Positions 55,506 to 64,000 of a stretch of 64,000 nucleotides of DNA are shown here, one piece after another. Source of the stretch: Paraconiothyrium sp. Pb-2020 (lineage: Eukaryota; Ascomycota; Dothideomycetes; Pleosporales; Didymosphaeriaceae). Below the pieces are notes generated by a model. It saw nothing but the letters and a program-made list of their open reading frames with translations, had not been told where the DNA came from and ran no database searches. Within the stretch, counting starts at the first letter, position 1. Every line of letters begins with the position of its first letter. Both the position numbers and the translations under genes were made by a program. Where the stretch lies: contig JAJUBI010000003.1 of the NCBI GenBank assembly GCA_022419385.1, forward strand, positions 1,984,001-2,048,000, read 5' to 3'.

Positions 55506-57079
55506 TTACGCACCACCAGCGACGCCTCGAATGGAGAAGCCGCCTTGTGACGCGGTTCCGCGGATGTTGATACCTTCCAATTGCTCGTCGTCTCGAGTTA
55601 TGCGACTGGCCAAGCCTCGCCTCGGTGCTGGCTCTGGGAAATCAGCGTATGACGGTGCACTATCATCACCCTTAAGTCGTCCATATGCAGAATCATCCGT
55701 ATCGCGAGTGATACGAGATGCGAGCGATCGACCTTGTGCAGTAAGGGGCTGGCCATCTTTGGTCATGCGCGACAGAAGTGATCCTCCGCTCCTGTGCGCG
55801 GTCTCGTCGAATGCGTCTGACCTTCGGTGCTTGCTCTCACTGGAAAAGGCATCACCATATCGCGGCTGATCACCCCAATTAGCGACGATCGCTTGATGCA
55901 ATGATTTTAAACAGTTACAACAACATACCGTAGACGTATCCTTCGCCCAGCGGCCAGGTGGGCCCTGCTCGCGATCGTAGTTCGCACGGTCGTGTGTCCA
56001 CCGCTCAACGCTAGGCTCCCTCCGTCGGCGGTTGTTTCGGCTGCGACTACGACTTCTGTACTGGCGGCGTGTGGATGTTCCTGCTTCCGTGAAACCATAA
56101 CGCCCGTCACCTTCGTCGCCTGATGCTGGCGAAGCACTGCGGCCCCGTAGGCGTCCAAACCGTGACTCTCGTGGACTATAGCCATTTAGTAAGGGTCCGC
56201 ACCCGAACCGGCGCAACGACTCGTACCTCTTGGAACGTGGCCGATAAGAGTCGACGTCCGAAGCTTTTAGTCGACCATCGTCGCGAGTGCGATTGACGTT
56301 TCGTCGATTTCTTCGGTTCTCGTAATCGGAGCCATCGCGCATCTGCTCATCGCCACTGCGGCTATTAAGTGTCAGCACGTTTCCGGTACGGGGGGGAAAT
56401 ACTGCTGTACCTTCGCATATTATCTGTGGCAGTCTCTTCCTCGCCGTAGTCTAAGAAGTCTCTGCGAGGGGGTGGACGGCGTCGCGGCTCCCGCTCACGA
56501 CCGCGATCTCCACGCCTCTCTCCGCCTCGGACATCTGGGTTTCTCTCGTAGTATTTGCTGTGATTGGCAGCGCCCCGTACCTTCTGGTCCCCGGTATTAG
56601 CTTGGCGTATGATCAGTGCGCGGTCTTTGTACGGCTTCGCTTTACGGGGAGCGTCCGCCGGTATGGACGCAGGGTCTCCGGCTTCCGGGTCGGTGAGTTG
56701 CTGCAAAGCTAGCGAGGCGTCTTCGGCGCTGTGGAACTGAAGGTTAAGAGACGAGTCGTTAACCCAGCGTTGCTGCTTAATCTTTTGTGGGACGCCTGAT
56801 TCTATAAGGTAGTATATGGCGTCTGAGGGATCGAAGTTGTCCACGCCCTGGAGATTAAGGCTTTCAGGCCATTGCTCGACTTGCCGGCCTGGTCGCTCAT
56901 CGAGATTCTCGTAGTACGCGGCAGGCAAAGACTTTTCGTTCGTAATTGGGTCGTTTATCTGCTGCGCGCATACAATTAGGTTCTCGAGTCAGCCCAGGCG
57001 CGCTGGGCTTAGGTACCTGTGTGGTTTCTGTCGCATGCTGCACACTTGCATCGTAGTCTATGTCCATGTCAATATCCAT
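55506..57079 (-). CDS. NCBP3-like (nuclear cap-binding subunit 3) RNA-binding protein
   Basis: Exons 57079-57017, 56961-56411, 56361-55929 and 55865-55506 give 468 residues. The acidic start (MDIDMDIDYDASV) leads to the short RRM-like domain of NCBP3: SLNLQGVDNFDPSDAIYYL, QRWVNDSSLNLQFHSAEDA and a basic RALIIRQ. Downstream the protein is Arg/Asp/Ser-rich, with RERDRG-type and RSRSRSRNNRRRREP runs and a repeated ASRITRD motif near the C-terminus. This is the pattern of NCBP3 and its fungal relatives, which bind capped RNA with NCBP1 and join mRNA export complexes. The third intron is 63 bp, a multiple of three without a stop; retained, it would add 21 residues. It is therefore uncertain whether it is always removed. 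Confidence 0.82.
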
Positions 57080-57629
57080 CTTGAAGATTGTGCAGCGACT
57101 TTCGGGGGAAAGAGGGCGCGCAATGGAGGTGTTTGCGAGTGGGGTTAGAGACGTCTCAAGCTCCAAGAACAAGGGCACGCGGTTACGGACGCACGGACCA
57201 CTCGACCCGCGCCTTCCAAGTTCGCGACCAGGTGTCAACGATGTCGCATCTGACAGACACGTCACCCGGACTGTTTCGAAGACACTTCAATACGGTCCGA
57301 GCCAGCACATTGAACTCGGGAGGTGCATCCACGCACTTACGATATGCGTCCGACAGTCTATGCGAAGCATACCTCGTGTAGACAAATTCTGGTTCAGTAT
57401 CATTGGGGAGGCTTAATCATATTCAACCTTTGGGTGTTTCACTTGATACCTTGTCCACATCTCAGCGCAGTTAATAACCAGACTCAGCCCAGACTTTATC
57501 AGTATCTTACGGCTTCACAATCGAATTAGAGAAGAACGGCTTCGCAATCGAATTAGGGAAGAAAAGCACAGCTGGCACAGCGAGTGTGACCTTAAGATTA
57601 GGTATTGGTGAACGCAGAAGCGTCTGCTA
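57080..57629. other. Intergenic with a 27-bp tandem duplication
   Basis: Promoter of the NCBP3-like gene and 3' flank of the SDR gene. A 27-bp unit is duplicated at 57510-57563. Confidence 0.5.
57510..57563. repeat. 27-bp tandem direct repeat (two copies)
   Basis: Copy one at 57510-57536 and copy two at 57537-57563 differ at two positions, both A/G. The core reads CAATCGAATTAG. Confidence 0.85.
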
Positions 57630-58486
57630 CTAGATACAACGACCTCCATCTACGTCGAGATTGACACCTGTGATGAACTTCGCATCAGAGCTTGCCAGAA
57701 ACACCGCCGTGGAGGTAACATCGTCAACCTCACCTATACGACCCATGGGCACGTTCGATATGAAGTTCTTTCGGTTCTCAGGTGTATCCGGAACGCCCGT
57801 AAAATGGGCGAACAATCCTGTACCTGTGACCAGCGGGCAAATGGAAACCACTCTGATCTGATGCGGTCCATACTCCGCTGCAAGTCCTTTCGTAGCCTGG
57901 GTGTAAAGTCAGCATGAGTTCACTGCGTAGACTGCAATGCATACGTTCGCGACGGCACCCTTGGACGCGTTATACCAGACTAGTCCCGGTCGTGGTCGAG
58001 ATGCACCGACGCTGGCTATGTTGATAATTACGCCACCGTCTTTCTTCTCAATCGCCTGCGAAACCCACGCATTGCATCCGAGAAATATGCCCTTCACATT
58101 GACGTCGAAGACCTTTTGGAATTCTTCTTCTGTGACGTCAACTGTGGGTTTATTTTTGTAGCTTGTTCCAGCGTTATTGACAAGTACGTCACATCTTCCA
58201 AACTTCTGGACTGCTGCGTCGACAGCGGATTTCCAGTCTGACGCTTTCGTCACGTCCATCTTATGGAAGGCCATTGCTGAGGGGTTGGACTGGACTGTTG
58301 CGTTGCCGCCATCTTCATTGACGTCGCAGACTAATACCTTGGCACCTTCTGCGGCAAAAGCTTCGGATATACCCTTTCCAAATCCAGATCCAGCTCCTGT
58401 TAGATATCGTTAGCACTATGTGATGACTGGCAACCCAGAAACCCTTTACCAGTGACGAGAGCAACTTTGCCGTCGAGTCGACCCAT
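57630..58486 (-). CDS. Short-chain dehydrogenase/reductase (FabG-like)
   Basis: Exons 58486-58450, 58396-57945 and 57896-57630 give 251 residues. The cofactor loop TGAGSGFG spans about 12-19 and is split by the first intron. NNAG follows near residue 86, the catalytic Ser is near 141 (NIASVGAS), and Tyr154 and Lys158 lie in YNASK. The C-terminus GRIGEVDDVTSTAVFLASS and GVNLDVDGGRCI is classical. Such enzymes oxidise alcohols or reduce ketones with NAD(P)(H). It lies head to head with an aldehyde dehydrogenase, 665 bases between starts, which suggests that the two may act on the same alcohol-to-acid route. Confidence 0.93.
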
Positions 58487-59151
58487 TCTGACGAGGCTGG
58501 GGTTATGAGGTGCTGTCTGCTAAATCGTTCGAGGAGCTAAACAAGAGCAATCGGCACGTCTTCACGAAGAGGTTTGGGGTGGGCCAGGGACAGAGGAGGT
58601 GCAGACTCACGCCAATGATCAATAGCTGAAGGCGTGGTCTTCTCCGCACCTTCCATCCCCACACTCTGCTCATCGGGTGGCACTTACCGAGGCCATGGCT
58701 ACACTATTGGCGTGCTTCACGGTGAGGGGAATCACTGACGTCGTCCGAGTAAGCGTATCCGCCAAGAACGACACCATGGGAGGGGCACACCAGCAGCTCA
58801 AAGACCAATAGCATTATCATCCATACAACCATATAGCCTTCTTGACTGCATGTGCATCTCGCCTCCACTCCAGATCTCCGGTCATGTGCAGTGCTGACGA
58901 ATGACCACGGTAGCTCGGTGCGGACAAGGTGGGGTCAAACAGATGTCGTAGCTGCACCCCCCAACATGAGCATAGCGCCTTCCGATACATAAAGAGGGTT
59001 GCACCCCTCAAATAGAAATTCAATCGGAAAGACTGGGATTTCGAAGTGATCAGACACCTCACAAACCATATTCCTTTGCACAGACAAAGTTCGGAGATAT
59101 AGTCTGAGACGAGCTGTTCGGAAGACGATACCGGCACTAAGCGCGCGCAAG
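58487..59151. promoter_or_regulatory. Divergent promoter of the SDR and aldehyde dehydrogenase genes
   Basis: Shared upstream region of the two dehydrogenases. I see no further gene; the frames on the minus strand here are unrelated to known families. Confidence 0.5.
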
Positions 59152-60897
59152 ATGGGTTCAGCACAGAAATATGAGCTACCTTTCCAAGTATGCGAGTAAG
59201 TGTCGAAGGGATGTTCGCAGCTGATCAAACAGCTCAATAATCCCGATCTCCTGCACAACCTCTCCTTCGTGCACGGTAAATGGAAAAAGTCGAAGTCCGG
59301 CAAGACATTCGAGGTAGTCGGTAGGTCGCCCATGCCGAACAGTACATTCTCTTACTGACGATTTCAAGATCCTGGGACTGGAGAGGCATGGACAGAGTGC
59401 CCAATCAACGATGCCTCGGATGTAGACGAAGCTGTGCAAAGTTCACAGGAATGCTTCGAGGGATACAGAAAGATCAGTCCCCGAGCACGAGCGCAGATGT
59501 TATTTAAATGGGACTCGCTCATTCGTGAGAACAAGGAAGATATCGCCACGATCCTCGTATACGAAACCGGCAAGCCACGCACTGAAGCTTATGGGGAAAT
59601 CGACTACTCGACCGGTTTTACCTGGTGGTTCGCGGGGGAGGCAGAGCGCATCCAAGGGTCCGTCTTCACGCCTGCTTTGCCCGATAGGCGTGTTTTCACA
59701 ATCAAGCAACCGCTTGGAGTTGCTGCAGCGCTGGTACCCTGGAATTTCCCAATTGCTATGATATTGAGGAAGGCCGGAGCTGCGCTTGCGGCCGGATGTA
59801 CAATGATTGTAAAGCCCAGTCCAGAAACACCCATCACGATTCTCACACTGGCATACCTTGCAGATAAGGCCGGGTTTCCCAAGGGTGCATTGAACGTGTT
59901 GACCACCGATTTAGACAAGACTCCTGAACTCAGTGAGGCTTTATGTCGGCATGAGGTGAGCAGACGTCTCGGACATGATTTCCTTTGCGCTGACGCCCAA
60001 TAGCTCGTCAAGAAGGTCTCATTTACAGGGAGCACCCGTGTTGGAAAGCTTGTCGCGAGAATATGCTCAGACAGTCTAAAGAAGGTCACTCTCGAGCTGG
60101 GCGGTAACTGTCCGGTTCTCATATTCAACGATGCGAACATCGATCAAGCTATGAGCCAGATTTTCGCATTAAAGTACCGTCACGCCGGCCAAGCATGTAT
60201 CACTGCGAACCGTATATATGTGCAGTCCGGCATCTTCGACAGTTTCCTCGAACGTTGGAATGCTGAGACACAGAAGATCGTTGTGGGCCATGGCTCAGAA
60301 AAGGAGACTACTATGGGGCCAGTCACCACGCCGCGAGGCATTGAGAAAGCACTGGCTCTGGTAAACGATGCTAAGTCCAAGGGAGCGAAAATCCATACTG
60401 GGGGCAACAAGATCTCCGAAAAAGGCGGTTACTTCTTCGAGCCTACTGTGATAACGGGTGTCACTCCAGACATGGACATCGCCAGCGAAGAGATCTTTGC
60501 ACCAGGTAAGTCTCCCGGAGGATGTCACAGGGACTTGAGCTGACCCACCACGGTGTGCACCTTTCTAAAATTCGAGACGGAAGAAGAGGTTGTCAAAGCT
60601 GCCAACGACACAAGCATGGGTTTGGCATCGTACTGCTTCACAAAGAATGTCGATCGCCTGTGGAGGTTGTTTGAGAACCTCGAAGCAGGTATGATCGGCT
60701 TGAACACTGGTAAGTAAAAACACGGAATGGGAATCGAGAGCGCTGCTCACTGATGATCAGGTAATTCTTCAGCTGCCGAGTCGCCATTCGGTGGCATTAA
60801 GCAATCAGGATACGGAAAAGAATCTGGGAAAGACGTCGCTGTGGCTGAGTATCTTATCAGCAAGACGGGAACTTTCACACTTGAAGTAGAATCCTAG
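59152..60897 (+). CDS. Aldehyde dehydrogenase (SSADH-like), six exons, one non-canonical acceptor
   Basis: Exons 59152-59187, 59233-59320, 59369-59955, 60004-60505, 60554-60709 and 60761-60897 give 501 residues. The start MGSAQKYELPFQ joins a typical SGKTFEVVDPGTGEAW. All catalytic parts are present: PWNFP, the SFTGST cofactor loop, Glu268 in ELGGN and Cys302 in GQACI. The end is SPFGGIKQSGYGKESG. The SSADH group oxidises small aldehydes to acids with NAD(P). The fourth intron (60506-60553) begins GTAAGT but ends CACGG rather than AG; only this junction keeps EEIFAPVCTFLKFETEEE in frame. The first intron is just 45 bp. Either a GT-GG intron is spliced or the gene carries a splice-killing point change. 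The SDR neighbour is divergent. Confidence 0.8.
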
Positions 60898-61358
60898 CTT
60901 ACTATGAAGTAATGCTATGTAGACGCATAGGTCGATGCTGATCATGACTTTCTGTCGGTGGGCTTCAGAAGTACTTCTCTTCGCTATGTCACTTTTAATC
61001 GCCTCTTCTTTCAGGTCGCGTCGAACAAGTATGCCCTTGAGGCGCGCATTCATTTCTATACGTCGCCAAATCTCCTTTCTCGCCAAAATTCCCGGTGTTG
61101 CATTCCGAGCCAACGTTGCTCGTAACCGCGTTGCTTTTGCTCCTTCCTCACCCTCACATGCCCTGACAACCGAGACTTAGCGTGCCTGCCCGTTTCTTGT
61201 GCCCCATATGAAGGACGTAAACTTTGGCTTTCTGGTCCTCTTCCTACACTCAATTTCATTGAGCGCACCTTTCTCCCACCGATCTCTATTTGCGAGCAGC
61301 AGGTGAGCGCACCCGAGCAGGACGCACTGTACGTTTTTGATCGCTAACAATAGTAGCA
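60898..61358. other. Intergenic
   Basis: Between the aldehyde dehydrogenase and the BTB-like gene. No gene seen. Confidence 0.45.
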
Positions 61359-62927
61359 ATGCCAGCACAGAAGATTGACGTTGAGATCTCCCTCGTGCTG
61401 GATCCAGATATCGTGATCGCAGACGGCTCCGGTACAATGACGATCACACTTCTGAGCCCAGTCGAGGAATCTGTGCGCCATGTGACCGAGGTGCAAGTCT
61501 CGAGCGAAATCTGTTTGGAGAGTCCGTACTTGAGGACGATAATCGGTGTCGCTACAGTGAGTCCTTCAGATGGCTTCTGCTAAAGCAGCGTAAAGATAGT
61601 GAACGTATGCTGACACGTTGATGCAGGACCCCGCCGATAGTACGCAATGTCGGGGTACGAAGTGGGTGTTTAGGCCAGCTCATTGTCTAACGACTCCAGG
61701 CCTTCCACCTCTAAATATGATATCCTCAGACATTAATAGCTGGCTAGAACACCTACTTTACCCACTTCCCTCATTTATGAACATCACACTGACTTTGTAC
61801 CCCCACCTTTAGTCACACTCGGCGGGAACCTCAAGGATAAGAACGACGGCATCCATAAGGAAGGTGCTTTGTGGTGGCTTGCGCATCTACATAGTCTCTC
61901 CGTTGAGCGAATGACAGAGCTTGGCCTTGATAAGGTATCGCTCATCGCTGTTTGGGAGGCTATTCAGATGTGGTTGTATTATGAAAAGCGCAATGACACC
62001 CAAGACCTCCGCGCGTTGTTCAACAAGTGGTACGATACCACTATCTCGAAGATGGATCTCGATGTATATACTGCAGGGCTCCTTGCATTCCCGTGTCAGG
62101 TCTTCGATCATGCTGTCGGGTTCGCGCGCGTGACGAAGTATCTTGCGTACAACAACTTGGGCGCCATTAGAGAACGCAAGCCAAAGGGAATCAGGATCAA
62201 CACAGTTCACCTGACACCTAATGAGTTCATCGGTAAGTTTAATATGCGACATCACTATGTTTGGTCTATTGTGGGTTTGCATCGGGACTTCCGCGAGACC
62301 TCGTCGTGTACTCCATGACCAAAGGATTTACTGACTCCCACCAGGACCGATGAACCATGCACGCGGCGGCCTGAAATCGACGATTCACAAGCACATGTGG
62401 AAGAGGGCAAACAACGTTCTTCGATTCGATACCGGAAAATGCAGCTGCTGGGATGCGACAATTGGCCAATACCTGGGTAATTACGACATTCTCACTGTAC
62501 GAGGGCCCTTTCTGATAGTCACAACACAGCTGCTCTAGTTAAAATCGATGCGTTCACGATCGACGATGCTCTACAGCGTTCATCTTTCCAAGAGATCCTC
62601 GACCGAATGACAACATTCGCATTCGGCTATATCCCCAATTGCCGCTGGTGCCGGAGCATAGATTGGGTATATGTCATTCAGATGACGAGACAAGCTGCTC
62701 AGAGTTACTTTGACGGTCTCTGCTTGGATTGCATGGATCGCTCGAAGCCCAAAGGCAAAGACCTGGATGATGAGTATTGGAGGATCAACTCGAGCGTTAG
62801 GAATCGGTGGGACTCACGCTGTCGTGTACCGCACAAGCAGGCCACATGGTACGTTTCCTGGCTCGGCCGCGATGACGTGAGGCAGAAGCTGTTGAAGGGA
62901 GCGAGGGTGGAGGAAGATGAGGACTGA
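61359..62927 (+). CDS. BTB-like fungal protein of unknown function
   Basis: Exons 61359-61556, a very short second exon from 61627, then 61813-62232, 62345-62476 and 62539-62927. Phase rules let the second exon end at 61639 (13 nt) or 61654 (28 nt), so the length is about 384-389 residues. The start IDVEISLVLDPDIVIADGSG is the opening of fungal BTB/POZ-like proteins, followed by SSEICLESPYLRTII. The segment ALWWLAHLHSL and the helical LRALFNKWYDTTISKMD and AFPCQVFDHAVGFARVTKYLAYNN continue the usual architecture. The C-terminal part has C-x2-C pairs (GYIPNCRWCRSIDW and GLCLDCMDR) and ends with CRVPHKQATWYVSWLG. Such proteins are abundant in Pleosporales; no function is established. Confidence 0.68.
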
Positions 62928-63355
62928 AATGCTGTAATTGTGCGCAACGACGGTATCCTATTATCCAGCTGCCAGTATATCGTTGCGGGCAACAGGTTTA
63001 GGAAACCACGCGTTTGAGCAGGCAGGATGGCTCACCAGGGCTGCCTCGGGCGAAAACATGCGACGTTGAAGACACGGTGCAGCGTGGACACAGCGCTTAT
63101 CTAGTATACAAGCGCCCCTTGATCTCCGTTAAGGATCGTAGAATTATTGTTGCCTTAATGCCGCAAGTACATCAGATGTCTTGTTCCGGATCACCAGTAG
63201 CAGGTTACGTACCTAAGCGGCAATATGCACTTTGAACTGCAATGCCCCAAATAACTCATCACGTAAATGTGTGTTAAAGATGGAAGGTGTAAAGGCTCAT
63301 TACATTCACATCCAGGTATCAAATAATGTAACGTCGCTCGAGATAATATACACGC
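62928..63355. other. Intergenic, convergent
   Basis: Between the 3' ends of the BTB-like gene and the SDR. No gene seen. Confidence 0.45.
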
Positions 63356-64000
63356 TTAACCGTTGACAACGGTTCCACCGTTCGCATGTATGGTCTGCCC
63401 GCTAATGGAGCTGCTGTCGCTGCTCGCCAGGAACACGAAACACGTTGCGATTTCGCTAGGCTGCGACGGCCTACCGATGGGCGCGGTGAACTGCTTGATC
63501 TGCTCGTCGCCCATCGTAGCTGGGATGAGTGGAGTCCAGACCGGACCCGGTGCGACCGCGTTGACGCGGATGCCCCTGCCAACGTACTGGTTCGACAAGC
63601 CGCGGGTGAAAGCAACGATCGCGCCCTTAGTGGAAGTATAGTCGAGAAGATCGGGACGGCCGACGTACGCGTTGATGGAGGCGTTGTTGATGATGGTAGA
63701 TCCGGCCTTCATGTGGGGAAGCGAGTACTTAGCGAGGTAGAAGTAGGGGTGGATGTTTGTGTTAAAGGTATGAATCCATTGCTCCTCCTTCAAATCCTTG
63801 ATATCATCGACCACCATCTGGTACGCTGCATTATTCACGAGGATGTCCAGACCGCCGAGCTGCTTGACGGCTTCTGCCACCAGCTTCTCGCAGTTACCGC
63901 GGTCCGTCAGGTCGGTCGCATGAAGGTAACATCTTCGTCCCTTTTGCTCGATGAGTTTCTTGGTTTCTTGTGCGTCTTCTTCCTCTTGGGGGAGGTATGC
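63356..64000 (-). CDS. Short-chain dehydrogenase, 3' part (glucose/ribitol or YhxC-like type)
   Basis: The frame enters at the window edge and ends at 63356, so 214 codons of the C-terminal part are seen. It shows YLPQEEEDAQETKKLIEQKG, the usual beta-3 region of this subgroup, then DLTDRGNC, NNAA, NASINAY with the catalytic Ser, YTSTKGAI with Tyr and Lys, and APGPVWTPLIPATM. It ends SGQTIHANGGTVVNG. The subgroup includes bacterial stress-linked oxidoreductases and fungal relatives; the physiological substrate is unknown. The TGxxxGIG cofactor loop lies outside the window. An ordinary gene otherwise. Confidence 0.88.
   Translation of the reverse strand, partial: AYLPQEEEDAQETKKLIEQKGRRCYLHATDLTDRGNCEKLVAEAVKQLGGLDILVNNAAYQMVVDDIKDLKEEQWIHTFNTNIHPYFYLAKYSLPHMKAGSTIINNASINAYVGRPDLLDYTSTKGAIVAFTRGLSNQYVGRGIRVNAVAPGPVWTPLIPATMGDEQIKQFTAPIGRPSQPSEIATCFVFLASSDSSSISGQTIHANGGTVVNG

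Noticed and set aside
1..64000. CRISPR array, rRNA or intact transposon
   Set aside because: No regularly spaced repeats, no rRNA sequence, and no transposase, reverse transcriptase or long terminal repeats were seen.

Overview
The window reads as nuclear DNA of a filamentous ascomycete, most likely a dothideomycete of the Pleosporales type (this placement is inferred from protein style, not from a search). The genes are split by short GT-AG introns, mostly 45-70 bp, with CTAAC/CTGAC-like branch sites. Genes lie on both strands without operons. The gene set is typical of such fungi: a HET-domain protein, a fungal P450, GPI-anchored cell-surface proteins, ALG11, COX18, MIC12, TRAPPC13 and the ribosomal stalk protein P1. 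I built exon models by requiring phase-consistent splicing and conserved motifs. Every multi-exon total given in the entries is divisible by three.

Layout. 1-8 kb: 5' part of an Hsp20 small heat-shock gene (minus) with an in-register heat-shock element; then a large GPI-anchored repeat protein (plus) and a Cys-rich GPI protein (minus). 8-13.3 kb: a HET-domain gene and a strongly codon-biased secreted protein. 14.7-18.4 kb: a P450 containing a GC-AG intron, then a metallophosphoesterase with an in-frame stop and degraded active-site residues. 20.6-29.3 kb: the divergent COX18/ALG11 pair, a small GPI protein and a DENN-domain protein. 29.3-33.5 kb: a GC-rich gene-poor stretch ending in a dead MFS sugar transporter. 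33.9-40.3 kb: TRAPPC13 and a small SET-domain protein (divergent), a DUF2408 protein with a 25-nt microexon divergent from RPP1, and an aldo/keto reductase. 41.6-46.2 kb: a PPCDC-like flavoprotein, then two decayed genes placed head to head (a DUF1749 hydrolase and an S41-family protein). 47-53.6 kb: MIC12, a large Pro/Gln-rich protein of unknown function and a PrxQ-type peroxiredoxin. 55.5-64 kb: an NCBP3-like RNA-binding protein, a divergent SDR/aldehyde dehydrogenase pair, a BTB-like protein and the 3' part of a second SDR.

The housekeeping genes (glycosylation, mitochondrial insertion and cristae, vesicle tethering, translation, RNA binding) look intact. The accessory part is a mixture of cell-surface proteins, self-recognition and oxidative-metabolism genes with at least four damaged loci. 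I see no coherent new multi-gene system. The most interesting signals are gene-structure oddities: a GT-GG intron in the aldehyde dehydrogenase, a GC-AG intron before the P450 heme loop, microexons, a possibly cryptic stopless intron, and pseudogenes that a plain ORF scan would miss.
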